A DNA stretch of 45,711 nucleotides from Gemmatimonadota bacterium (GTDB taxonomy: Bacteria > Gemmatimonadota > Gemmatimonadetes > Longimicrobiales > Gaopeijiaceae), in assembly GCA_009844885.1 (NCBI GenBank), contig VYAQ01000001.1:1-45711 (forward strand), read 5' to 3'. The notes under the pieces are model-generated. The model worked only from the letters and a program-made list of their open reading frames with translations. It did no database searches and was not told the DNA's origin. How positions within the stretch are numbered: position 1 is the first letter of the stretch; each line of letters opens with the position of its first letter. Position numbers and translations under genes: made by a program. Shown piece after piece: positions 26,816 to 35,261 of the stretch.

Positions 26816-28866
26816 TCGGCCTCTGTTTGGCGACCGCGGCAGCCAGCTGCGATCCGGCCAGCCGAGACACCGACCCGGCAGTGGGGTCCGGGCCCGCCCG
26901 TGTGTCGCCCGACGACCTCTTTCGAGTGGTGGAAGTCGCCGAGCTGGACCTTCACCCCAGTGGGGGGCGGCTCGCGTTCGTGACCAGCCGCCTCGACCGG
27001 GAAGCCAACGCCTACCGCAGGGCCGTCTGGGAGGCCGACCTGGCCACGGGAGAACTCAACCCGTTCACCGCGGGCGACGGCGACCAGTCGCCCAGATGGT
27101 CTCCGGACGGGCAGTGGCTCGCGTTCCGGTCGTCCCGGAGCGGGTCGCAGCAGCTCTGGGTTCGCCCGGCCGCGGGCGGAGACGCCCAGCGGATCACGGA
27201 CTTTGAATCCGGCATTTCGACGCTGGCCTGGGCCCCCGACTCCCGCCGCCTTGCGGTGGTCTCCGAGGTGAGCGAGCCAGCGGTCGCCGAGCAACTGCTG
27301 GGAGAAGCCGTCGAGTCGGAGTCGGGTGACCTCATTGTGGCGGACCGCCTGCGTTACAGGGCCGGCACGACCTATCTCGGGTCGTCCTATCCCCACGTCT
27401 TCGTGGTTTCCATCGACGGAGAGAAGCCCGTGCAGGTCACCAACGGGCCCTTCGAGGATTCGGAACCCGCCTGGTCTCCGGACGGCGACAGGATCGCGTT
27501 CGTCTCCAACCGTACGGAAGAACCGGACTTCAATCGGAACACCGACATCTGGATCGTGGCCGCGGCAGGGGGGGAAGCCGAGTGGTTTTCGGGCGGACCG
27601 GGCACGGATGCGGCACCGCGCTGGTCGCACGATGGCGAGTGGCTCGCGTTCCGGGGCAACAGCGACCCGCACGACTACGGGTCCCAGCACCAGATCTGGC
27701 TGGCGAGCGGCGACGGCGGCGTGCCCCGCAACCTGACTGGCGACATCGATCACACTCCGTCCAGCTTCGCCTGGACGCCCGCAGCTAACCTCGCGGTCTC
27801 GTTCCAGATCGAAGGGAACGTCGAGATCCACCGACTCGGCCTGGACGGGGCTCACCACACGGTCGTGGCGGGCACAGGGCAGGCAACCGATTTCGCAGTC
27901 GGTTCCGATGGCACGCTGGCGTATCTGTGGACCACGCCCACCGCTCCGGCGGAGGTGTTTCTCGCACCCGGTGGCGCAATGGCGGCAGCTGGAGAACCGG
28001 TGGATGGCTCCGCCGGCCGGGCGCTTTCGGGCTTCAACGACGATTGGCGCGCGTCGCGACAACTCGCCGATGCAGAGGCGTTCTGGTACAGGGGGGCCGA
28101 CGACTGGGACGTCCACGGCTGGATCATGCGGCCACCGGACATGCGGGCCGACGCCACCTACCCGCTGGTCCTCCAAATCCACGGCGGCCCCTACGGCATG
28201 TACGGCACCGGGTTCAGCCTGGAGTTCCAGATTCTCGCGGGGCAGGGCTGGGGCGTCCTCTTCACCAACCCGCGCGGCAGCACCGGCTACGGTCAGACAT
28301 TCGAGCACGCGGTCACCGGCGACCTGGTCGGCAAGGCGTTCGACGACATCATGGCCGGCCTGGACGCGGCCCTCGCCACGCACGCGTGGATCGATCCTGC
28401 CCGGCTTGGCGTCACGGGGGGCAGCTACGGCGGCCTGATGACCAATTGGGTGATCGGGCACACCGACCGCTTCGCCGCCGCCGTTACGCAGCGGAGCATC
28501 TCCAACTGGATCAGCTTCTTCGGCACGGCCGACATCCCTTCCTGGGTCGAGCTCGAGCTCGGCGGGACTCCCTGGGAGGCCGCGACGCGGCTGTGGGAAT
28601 CGTCTCCGGTGGCCTACGCGGACCGCATCACGACTCCGACCCTGGTCCTGCACAGCGAACTGGACTTCCGCGTGCCGGTCAGCCAGGGCGAGGAAATGTA
28701 CCGGGCGCTGGCTCGCGAGGGAGTGCCGTCTCTCTTCGTGCGCTTCCCCGACGAAGGGCACGGCCTTCCGAGGTCCGGCCAGCCCCTTCACCGGCTTGAG
28801 CGCCTGCAGTGGCTCGTGCGCTGGTTCGCCACGTACCTGGGGCCGGCCCAAGCGGGGCAACCATGA
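26812..28866 (+). CDS. Second S9-family peptidase, probable lipoprotein
   Basis: About 684 aa when numbered from 26812. Propeller repeats are PRWSPDGQWLAFRSSRSG, AWAPDSRRLAVVS, PAWSPDGDRIAFVSNR and PRWSHDGEWLAFRG. The hydrolase domain has LQIHGGPYGMYG, NPRGSTGYG, the nucleophile GGSYGG (S538), D618 in SELDFRV and H650 in DEGHGL, an acylaminoacyl-peptidase-like set. The start is uncertain. The frame reads through a lipoprotein-like signal (RRARGALIGLCLATAAASC) that overlaps the end of the upstream peptidase gene. The usual start codons that could serve it are an ATG at 26695 (121-base overlap) or GTG at 26881, which would lose the signal. Probably co-transcribed with its neighbours. Confidence 0.88.
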   Translation: MIGLCLATAAASCDPASRDTDPAVGSGPARVSPDDLFRVVEVAELDLHPSGGRLAFVTSRLDREANAYRRAVWEADLATGELNPFTAGDGDQSPRWSPDGQWLAFRSSRSGSQQLWVRPAAGGDAQRITDFESGISTLAWAPDSRRLAVVSEVSEPAVAEQLLGEAVESESGDLIVADRLRYRAGTTYLGSSYPHVFVVSIDGEKPVQVTNGPFEDSEPAWSPDGDRIAFVSNRTEEPDFNRNTDIWIVAAAGGEAEWFSGGPGTDAAPRWSHDGEWLAFRGNSDPHDYGSQHQIWLASGDGGVPRNLTGDIDHTPSSFAWTPAANLAVSFQIEGNVEIHRLGLDGAHHTVVAGTGQATDFAVGSDGTLAYLWTTPTAPAEVFLAPGGAMAAAGEPVDGSAGRALSGFNDDWRASRQLADAEAFWYRGADDWDVHGWIMRPPDMRADATYPLVLQIHGGPYGMYGTGFSLEFQILAGQGWGVLFTNPRGSTGYGQTFEHAVTGDLVGKAFDDIMAGLDAALATHAWIDPARLGVTGGSYGGLMTNWVIGHTDRFAAAVTQRSISNWISFFGTADIPSWVELELGGTPWEAATRLWESSPVAYADRITTPTLVLHSELDFRVPVSQGEEMYRALAREGVPSLFVRFPDEGHGLPRSGQPLHRLERLQWLVRWFATYLGPAQAGQP

Positions 28867-28885
28867 TCCGATCTGGAGCGAAATC

Positions 28886-30361
28886 ATGACGGAACGAACG
28901 ATGCGAGCGGCTGAGAGGGCCGCACGCAACCACACTTTCATCCGGGGCCCCCTGGCACTGGCCATCGTGCTGACCGCCGCCTGCGTGCCTCCCGGGACAG
29001 GCGGTGACGTCACCGCGCTGGTGGGCGGCCGCCTGATCGACGGGACGGGCGCCGTGGCGGTGGATGATGCCGTGGTGGTGATCGGCGGCGACCGCATTGT
29101 GGCGGCCGGGTCAGCCAGCAGCGTGGCCGTGCCGGCGGACGCCAGGGTCATCGACGTGGCCGGCAAGACCGTCATGCCCGGGATGATCGAGGGGAACAGC
29201 CACATCATCTTCGATGGGCAGTCCAACCACCCGGCGTACTTCGCGGGACGCTACCGCGACTACTACGAGATCGGGGCGCGGAACCTGAACGCGAGCCTCA
29301 TGCAGGGGATCACCACTTCGCGGGACACCATGGATCCGCTCGAGGAGATGATCCGTTTGCGCGAGCACGTCGAGAGCGGACTTATCGCCGGATCCCGCCT
29401 TTTCACTTCGGGGACGATCCTGAACTACCCGGGCGTCTACCGGATGTTCGACGATCCCACCGATTCGGTCTTTTTCGGCATCCCGCCAGAAGGCGTGGAA
29501 TACGCGCGGGCCGCGATGAGGCTGCCCGTGCGCGACGGCGCCCACGGCAGGGAGATCGTCGCCGACTACGCCGAGCGCGGAGTCGACTTCATCAAGGTGT
29601 CGAGCCACAGCGGGCCGGAAAACGAGCCCCCGGAACTCGCCACCGAGGCCCTCACCGAGATCGTGGACGAAGCGCACGCGCACGGACTGCGGGTCACGAC
29701 CCACACGTCGTCGATCGAGAGCATTGTCGCGGTGCTGGATGCGGGCGTGGACGCCATGGAACACCCCACCCTGGTGAGCGAGGAGGAAGTGGGGCCGCAG
29801 GGCGAGTTTTCGGACGAACTGGTGCAGCGCTTCGTGGACCAGAACGTCTACTCCGTGTCGCTCATGGTCGTGCGCGAGGTGTACGTAACCTACATGGAGG
29901 ACCCCAGCCGCCTCGAGGATCCGTGGTACATTCGCCACGCCCCCGCCGACATGGTCCAGGAGGCCCGTGAATGGGTGGCCAGAGACCTCGAACGCGACCC
30001 GGAGGCGCTGGAGAAGCAGCGGGCCGGTTACGAGCTGGGACGCCTGAATCTCGCCAAGCTGATCGCCGCGGGTGCGCCGATCGCGATGGGGACCGACAAG
30101 GGCACCCGGCTCAACTTCCACGAGAGCGGGAACCACGTGCGCGAACTCGAGATCTTCATCGAGCTCGGGATGACGCCGATGGAGGCGATCGTCTCGGCAA
30201 CGCGCCGGGGCGCGGAGCTACTGGGGATGGAAGACGAGTTCGGCACTATCGAGGCCGGGAAGCTCGCCGACGTGATCGTCGTGGACGGCAACCCGCTCGA
30301 AGACATCTGGGTGCTGCGCGAGGTGGACATGGTGTTCAAGGAGGGGATCCGGTACCGCTAG
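28886..30361 (+). CDS. Amidohydrolase-family lipoprotein with altered HxH motif
   Basis: 491 aa. A lipoprotein signal (GPLALAIVLTAAC, C33) is followed by an amidohydrolase fold: N-terminal sandwich (LVGGRLIDGTGAVAVDDAVVVIGGDRI), TIM-barrel and a C-terminal GTIEAGKLADVIVVDGNPLEDI. Likely metal-site residues are K237 (DFIKVSSHSG), H273 (VTTHTSS), H293 (AMEHPTL) and D404 (GTDKGT). The usual HxH on strand 1 is replaced by N104-S-H106 in GMIEGNSHIIFD. ATG 28886 has GGAG seven bases upstream. It follows the S9 peptidase by 19 bases and is likely in the same operon. It may hydrolyse peptide-derived or cyclic amide substrates; the substrate cannot be read from the sequence. Confidence 0.88.
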   Translation: MTERTMRAAERAARNHTFIRGPLALAIVLTAACVPPGTGGDVTALVGGRLIDGTGAVAVDDAVVVIGGDRIVAAGSASSVAVPADARVIDVAGKTVMPGMIEGNSHIIFDGQSNHPAYFAGRYRDYYEIGARNLNASLMQGITTSRDTMDPLEEMIRLREHVESGLIAGSRLFTSGTILNYPGVYRMFDDPTDSVFFGIPPEGVEYARAAMRLPVRDGAHGREIVADYAERGVDFIKVSSHSGPENEPPELATEALTEIVDEAHAHGLRVTTHTSSIESIVAVLDAGVDAMEHPTLVSEEEVGPQGEFSDELVQRFVDQNVYSVSLMVVREVYVTYMEDPSRLEDPWYIRHAPADMVQEAREWVARDLERDPEALEKQRAGYELGRLNLAKLIAAGAPIAMGTDKGTRLNFHESGNHVRELEIFIELGMTPMEAIVSATRRGAELLGMEDEFGTIEAGKLADVIVVDGNPLEDIWVLREVDMVFKEGIRYR

Positions 30362-30422
30362 CGCCTGGCGGCTGCCGGGGATCGAAGCAACCGACGACGG
30401 GCCCAGGGGTGTCGCAACAGGC

Positions 30423-31607
30423 ATGAACCGCTGTGTTTCACGACCCCGGATACTGCTAGTCGGGCTCCTCCTCTGCCAGGCATGCTCCGAGAGCGGCGAA
30501 GACGGCTCGGCCGGGCCCCAGGCCACACCACTCGGTGCCCCGGAAGCCGTCTTCCCGGAAGACTTCGGATACGTTCAGGCCGTGCGCGAGCTGCGCGGCG
30601 GCGATGTCCTGGTCCCGGATCCGCTCGGCAACACGCTCTACCGGGTGGACATGGACGCGGGCACGCGCACCGTGGTGGGCCGCGTGGGCGAGGGACCGGA
30701 GGAGTACCGGCAGCCCGACGCGGTCTGGCCGCTGCCGGGAGACTCCACCTTGCTGGTTGACCTCGGCAACGGACGGCTCGTTCGCCTGGGTCCGGATCTC
30801 GGATTCGGCGCAGCGCACCCTATCGGCCGCCCGCAGGATGACGGGAGTTTTGTGATGGCGCTTCCTGCCGGGGTCGACATTGCAGGGAACGTCTACGCCG
30901 CCGCACTCGGGGGCTTCGCGGCCGATCCCGAAGCGCCCGGCACAATCCTCCGTATTGGCCTGACCGAGGGAACGGCGGATACGGCTGGCACCTACAAGCG
31001 CACGGACGTGGTGATCGACGAGTCTTCGAACCGGATTTCCATTTCGCCGATTCCGCTGTCTCCAGCCGACGCCTGGGGGGTTGCTGCGGACGGAACGGTG
31101 GTCGTGGCCCGCTCCGTGGGTTACGGCGTGGACTGGCACAGCCCGGACGGTTCGGTAACTCGCGGCGACACTGTCGGCTACGAACCCATCACCATCACAG
31201 TGGCCGAGATGGAGGAGTATTTCCGTGACAGGCGCCGTCACGCTGGTGTGGGCATGAGCATGACGAGTTCCGCTTCCGGCGAGGCGACGACGACTTTCTA
31301 CCGCGGCGGCTCCGGCAGGTCGGAAGAGCCCGATTATGACAACTATAGTTGGCCAAATGTAAAGCCTGCTTTACATTCTACAACCGTTCGGGTCGACCCA
31401 CGGGGCCGCGCGTGGGTGCGGCGTCATGTGCCTGCGGGCCGCAGCACCGCATACGACCTCTTCGACCGACAGGGAAATCTGGTGGCCGCCGTCACGCTGG
31501 ACGGCGACCGGCGCGTGGCGGGCTTCGGCGCCGAGTCCGTCTACATGGTCTCCTTCACCGAACTGGACCTGGCCTACCTCGAGCGGTACGCGCTCCCGGA
31601 GGGGTAG
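30423..31607 (+). CDS. 6-bladed beta-propeller lipoprotein, paralogue 1
   Basis: 394 aa. Lipoprotein signal MNRCVSRPRILLVGLLLCQAC (C21). The remainder is a propeller of the 6-bladed type common in Gemmatimonadota and Bacteroidetes: VLVPDPLGNTLYRVDMDAGTRTVVGRVGEGPEEYRQPDAVW, LLVDLGNGRLVRLGPDLGFG, WGVAADGTVVVARSVGYGVDW, VRVDPRGRAWVRRHVP and a closing AYLERYALPEG. It is closely related, along its full length, to the product of 33607-34797 on the other side of pncAB. Function unknown; probably a surface sensor or binding protein. A 22-base perfect hairpin lies within the coding sequence (31356-31377). Confidence 0.85.
   Translation: MNRCVSRPRILLVGLLLCQACSESGEDGSAGPQATPLGAPEAVFPEDFGYVQAVRELRGGDVLVPDPLGNTLYRVDMDAGTRTVVGRVGEGPEEYRQPDAVWPLPGDSTLLVDLGNGRLVRLGPDLGFGAAHPIGRPQDDGSFVMALPAGVDIAGNVYAAALGGFAADPEAPGTILRIGLTEGTADTAGTYKRTDVVIDESSNRISISPIPLSPADAWGVAADGTVVVARSVGYGVDWHSPDGSVTRGDTVGYEPITITVAEMEEYFRDRRRHAGVGMSMTSSASGEATTTFYRGGSGRSEEPDYDNYSWPNVKPALHSTTVRVDPRGRAWVRRHVPAGRSTAYDLFDRQGNLVAAVTLDGDRRVAGFGAESVYMVSFTELDLAYLERYALPEG
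31347..31377 (+). repeat. Dispersed low-GC motif, copy B, with 10-bp hairpin
   Basis: AGTTGGCCAAATGTAAAGC (31347-31365) matches 16 of 19 bases of copy A. Its 3' part forms a perfect hairpin: AATGTAAAGC (31356-31365), loop CT, GCTTTACATT (31368-31377). It lies in the propeller gene in codons for PNVKPALH, and the paralogue encodes nearly the same residues with GC-rich codons and no hairpin. Confidence 0.6.
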
Positions 31608-31656
31608 GGGGCGGCACCAGGCGACGGGCGCCGCGACCAGGGGCCGGGAAGCAACT

Positions 31657-32382
31657 TCACAAGCCGGCCGCCTCCAGCTCCGCCAGCGTTACCACCCTGC
31701 CCTTCTCCGCCCAGCGCGCCAGCGTGACCTCTTCGGGTTCGAGTCCCAGTCCCCACGTTGTGTCCCGGACCGCCAAGACCGCGTAGCCGCGCGCCTGCAG
31801 CCCGTCCACGGCCTGGGTCATGCACACGTCCCGCGCGACGCCGATCACCACGAACTCGGCCGGGCGGCCCAGTGCCGCAACCAGCGACGTCACGAACGCC
31901 TCGCAACCCGGGTTCCCCTTGAACACGTTGAAGCGCGTTTTCTGCACGAACACCGGGCGCCGCTCTGCAACGGCGCGCCGCGCGACCGCCTCCGCGGCAT
32001 CCGCGCCAGCATCATGTGCCAGCACCACCGGGTCGACCGGGCGAATCTCCGCAATCACCTGAGCGCCGGCACGTTCGTCCGGGTCCGGTGAGCGCCCCAT
32101 GCAGTGCGGGGGGTAGGTGTCGCGGGCGGGATCCGGGGCGACGGCGTCGATTTCGGGATCTTCGAGGCCGTGCCAGTCGCCCGTGTAGACAAGGATGTCG
32201 CAGTGCTCCCGCATCCAGGCCGTTGCAGCTTCCAGCGCGGGAATGATTGTAATGGCCCCCGGATCGGAGTCGTCGAAGAGGTCGCGGACATAGAGCCGGC
32301 CTGCCGGGTCCATGAAGTCGACCTGCACATCGACGATCCACCCCACCAGCGCGGGACGGGCCGCTCTCTCTCCCCCGCTCAT
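31657..32382 (-). CDS. pncA: Nicotinamidase
   Basis: Deaminates nicotinamide to nicotinate for NAD salvage. 241 aa, isochorismatase-like fold. The catalytic triad is visible: D18 in WIVDVQVDF, K148 in VQKTRFNVF and C187 in GVARDVCMTQAV. Metal ligands are D69 and H71 (TGDWH) and H93 in YPPHCMGRSPD. The ATG overlaps the pncB stop by 4 bases (32379-32382), so the two enzymes of the Preiss-Handler entry are made together. Convergent with the propeller gene on its right-hand map side. Confidence 0.93.
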   Translation of the reverse strand: MSGGERAARPALVGWIVDVQVDFMDPAGRLYVRDLFDDSDPGAITIIPALEAATAWMREHCDILVYTGDWHGLEDPEIDAVAPDPARDTYPPHCMGRSPDPDERAGAQVIAEIRPVDPVVLAHDAGADAAEAVARRAVAERRPVFVQKTRFNVFKGNPGCEAFVTSLVAALGRPAEFVVIGVARDVCMTQAVDGLQARGYAVLAVRDTTWGLGLEPEEVTLARWAEKGRVVTLAELEAAGL

Positions 32383-33515
32383 GTCACCAGCTCCAGCCTG
32401 TCGTTCGCACGAAACCAGCGGCCGGCCTTGGCCACCGGCTCACCCTCGACGAGCACGATATCGGCGGTGTAGTCGAAGGAGCCACGCATGAGCACCGATC
32501 CCACGCCATACGAATCCGCCGGCACGCCGGCTTCCTCGAAGGCCCGGATCTTGTCGGCGGCGAACCCTCCGGAAACGACGATCTTCACCCGCTGGAAGCC
32601 TGCGCCGTCCAGCGCGTCGCGCACCTTGTGAACCAGGTGGCGGTTGACGCCGCGCGGGTCGAAGTCGCCCATCTCGCCGACCATCGCCCGATCCACCATG
32701 GTGCCGGACGTGTCCAGCCGCACCCCCCAGAGCCGGTCGCCCAGGGCACGCGCAACCGCCAGCGAGGTGGCCACGCTGTCGTTGTCGAAGTCCACCAGCG
32801 ACACGATCTGAACGTCGTCCGAGAGCTGCCCGGCGAGCCCCTTCGTCGCGGCCACCGTGTCACCGCCGTGGGCTGCGATCAGTCCATGAGGCACGGTGCC
32901 GATCCCGGACGACCCCCACCACGATGCCTGCGCATCGGTCGACACCCCGATCGCGCCCGCGATGTGGGCAGCCCAGCCGTCGCCGGTCTGCACCATCCAG
33001 TGATCGTGGCGGGCTGGGAAGAACATGACGGGCTTGGGCCAGGCGGCCTCGACGACCGCGCGGGTGTTGGTGGCGATGCGCGTCCGGCGGGCCAGCACCC
33101 CGGCGTACAGCGTCTCCAGGTGCGCGAAGGCCGGGTACGGACCGGTGATCAGCATGACCGTCTCCCAGGGGTGGGCACGATCCCCGTCGCGCAGGGCGCT
33201 CACCTCGAGATCGCTGAAGTCGTACCCTTCCGTGAGGCAGAGCTTCAGGATGGCGATCGCCTCGTCGGTGCCGGCGACCACGGCATCGTGCTTCTGAAAC
33301 ACCTGCATGGTGACCAGGGGCCCGCGACCCTGGGCGAGCAGCATCTCGCGCGCCCGCACGAAGTACTTATCGGAGTAGTAGCCGCTCCGCATCTTCTCCA
33401 CCGGGAAGGCGAAGATGGCGGGGTCCAGGCGTTCCGCGTGCCGGATGGGGCCGGGGGGACGGGTCGGAACCGCTCCCCGGTCGTCGATCCGGATGCCTTG
33501 GGCTTTGCGCGACAC
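32379..33515 (-). CDS. pncB: Nicotinate phosphoribosyltransferase
   Basis: Converts nicotinate and PRPP to nicotinate mononucleotide. 378 aa, shorter than E. coli PncB. It has the phosphoribosyltransferase type II layout: SGYYSDKYFVRAREML, the MLITGPYPAFAHLETLYAGVLARRT segment, FFPARHDHW, the phosphate-binding part GVRLDTSGTMVD and FQRVKIVVSGGFAADKI, and DSYGVGSVL. It is upstream of and coupled to pncA. Some archaeal-type and actinobacterial NAPRTs have similar length. Confidence 0.9.
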   Translation of the reverse strand: MSRKAQGIRIDDRGAVPTRPPGPIRHAERLDPAIFAFPVEKMRSGYYSDKYFVRAREMLLAQGRGPLVTMQVFQKHDAVVAGTDEAIAILKLCLTEGYDFSDLEVSALRDGDRAHPWETVMLITGPYPAFAHLETLYAGVLARRTRIATNTRAVVEAAWPKPVMFFPARHDHWMVQTGDGWAAHIAGAIGVSTDAQASWWGSSGIGTVPHGLIAAHGGDTVAATKGLAGQLSDDVQIVSLVDFDNDSVATSLAVARALGDRLWGVRLDTSGTMVDRAMVGEMGDFDPRGVNRHLVHKVRDALDGAGFQRVKIVVSGGFAADKIRAFEEAGVPADSYGVGSVLMRGSFDYTADIVLVEGEPVAKAGRWFRANDRLELVT

Positions 33516-33606
33516 CGAGCCGGTATGCCCTGCGTAGTGGGGATATCGACATTCACCGCGGACATGCGGGAGTCATTGGTCTAACTCTAACAGGGAGCGC
33601 CGTCGA

Positions 33607-34797
33607 GTGAGCAGCCTTCCCGCAGCCAGGCACGCCGGATGGGCTGTCGCCGCGGCCCTCTGTGTGTACGCCTGCGGCGATTCGGGCACCGGCGGCGGGA
33701 CCACGGACAACTTCGTGCAAGCCGAGTCGCTCGGCCCAGCCGACGCGGTCTTTCCCGAGGACTTTGGCTACGTGCACACCGCCGTCGAACTTCCGGACGG
33801 TCACGTCCTGGTGGCCGACCCGCTGGGGAAGGCGCTCTACCGCGTCGACATGGACGATGGCACGCGCACCGTGGTGGGCGGTCTGGGTGAGGGCCCGGGT
33901 GAATACCTGCAACCCGACGCGGTCTGGCCCTTCCAGGGCGACTCCATTCTCCTCGTGGACCTGGGCAATGCGCGGCTGGTGCGGATCGGGCCGGATCTCG
34001 GGTTTGGCGCGAGTCGCCCGATCGCCACGTTCGCCGGGGACGAGGCTCCGGTCATGGTGCTGCCCGACGCCGTCGATGGGGAAGGCAACGCCTTTGTATC
34101 GGTCCTGGGAGGCTATCCGCCACCGGACAGCGGCGCGATTCTGCGGGTCGGTCTGACAACCGCGGCGGTGGACACCGTGGCCAGATACAAGCTGCGCGAG
34201 TACGAGATCACCGAGACCGACGACGGCACTTACGTCATTCCGATTCGACTGTCGCCCCAGGACGCATGGGGCGTGGCCCCCGACGGATCGGTGGTGATTG
34301 CCCGAGCCGGGCACTATGGCGTGAACTGGATGGCGCCGAACGGTGCCGTGACCTACGGCGACACCATCCCGTACGCACCAGTTCCCGTCACCAGGACCGA
34401 TATGGCGGAGGACCTGCGGGCAGCGCAACGTCACGGCGGGATTTCCATGGATTCCGGAGTGAGCGAGGACGGCGCCAGGACCACCAACTTCTCGCGCGGG
34501 GGATTCGGGCCACCGGACGAAGAGGTCGACTACGACGACTACACCTGGCACGACGTCAAGCCGGCCTTTCACAACGCGGTGGTGCGCGTGGATCCGCTTG
34601 GCCGAGCCTGGGTTCGCCGGCACCTGCCCGCGGACAGCGACACCCGCTACGACCTGTTCAACCGCAGTGGGCAGCTGGTCAGGGCGCTGACCCTTGAGAG
34701 CGACCGGATCGTGGCGGGCTTCGGCCCTGCGCACGTCTACATCGTCACCTTCGACGAGTTGGACCTGGCCTATCTGGAACGTTATCGGCTGCCGTAG
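33607..34797 (+). CDS. 6-bladed beta-propeller lipoprotein, paralogue 2
   Basis: 396 aa from GTG 33607, which has AGGGAG upstream. Lipoprotein signal ending CVYAC (C23). Sequence and blade order parallel the gene at 30423: AVFPEDFGYV, DPLGKALYRVDMDDGTRTVVG, LLVDLGNARLVRIGPDLGFG, DAWGVAPDGSVVIARAGHYGVNW, VRVDPLGRAWVRRHLP and AYLERYRLP. More than half of residues look identical by eye. It is transcribed divergently from pncB, with about 90 bases between. Function unknown. Confidence 0.85.
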   Translation: MSSLPAARHAGWAVAAALCVYACGDSGTGGGTTDNFVQAESLGPADAVFPEDFGYVHTAVELPDGHVLVADPLGKALYRVDMDDGTRTVVGGLGEGPGEYLQPDAVWPFQGDSILLVDLGNARLVRIGPDLGFGASRPIATFAGDEAPVMVLPDAVDGEGNAFVSVLGGYPPPDSGAILRVGLTTAAVDTVARYKLREYEITETDDGTYVIPIRLSPQDAWGVAPDGSVVIARAGHYGVNWMAPNGAVTYGDTIPYAPVPVTRTDMAEDLRAAQRHGGISMDSGVSEDGARTTNFSRGGFGPPDEEVDYDDYTWHDVKPAFHNAVVRVDPLGRAWVRRHLPADSDTRYDLFNRSGQLVRALTLESDRIVAGFGPAHVYIVTFDELDLAYLERYRLP

Positions 34798-34824
34798 CCG
34801 GATGCCGGCCGCGCACTGCGGCAG

Positions 34825-35250
34825 TCATGTCCCAAGCCGTTCCAGATCCAGGGTCTGGGGGTCGTCCACGAGCTGATATTCCCCTTCGATGCTCTCGGGC
34901 GAGGTCAGTTGTCCCCTGTACGACCCGGACACGATCTGCCCAAAGAAGGTCATGTCGAGGTCGAGGAGTAACGCGGGGTATTCGTGGGTGCCGCTGAGGG
35001 TTCCGGAAAACACCAGCCTCTCGACCCGGAGGACGAACGAGCCGGTGACGGTCCCGGCGGGAGCCTCCTCCAGGTCGAAGCTCCATTCCTCAAGGGCCCC
35101 GGCCGAGACGCCGGTTCCAACCCAATTGCCGGTGACCGTGGGGTTCTCCGGCTCCACCGTGCCGTTCTCGCATGCGGAAGACAGGGCTGCAACCGAGAGG
35201 AGCGCCACCAACCTGTGGATCAGCCGAGGCTGGATGGGCGACCGGATCAT
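34825..35250 (-). CDS. Small lipoprotein downstream of a TonB receptor
   Basis: 141 aa. Lipoprotein signal LIHRLVALLSVAALSSAC, then a short beta-rich domain beginning VTGNWVGTGV and continuing with alternating strands (SFDLEEAPAGTVTGSFVL, LVFSGTLSGTHEY, LDLDMTFFGQIVSGSYRGQL). The repeated G-W/G-S strand pattern resembles small lipocalin-like or META-like surface proteins, but I cannot name a family. It begins 11 bases after the receptor stop and is likely co-transcribed with it. A longer open frame through the receptor region is shadow. Confidence 0.7.
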   Translation of the reverse strand: MIRSPIQPRLIHRLVALLSVAALSSACENGTVEPENPTVTGNWVGTGVSAGALEEWSFDLEEAPAGTVTGSFVLRVERLVFSGTLSGTHEYPALLLDLDMTFFGQIVSGSYRGQLTSPESIEGEYQLVDDPQTLDLERLGT

Positions 35251-35261
35251 GGGGCAGAGGA

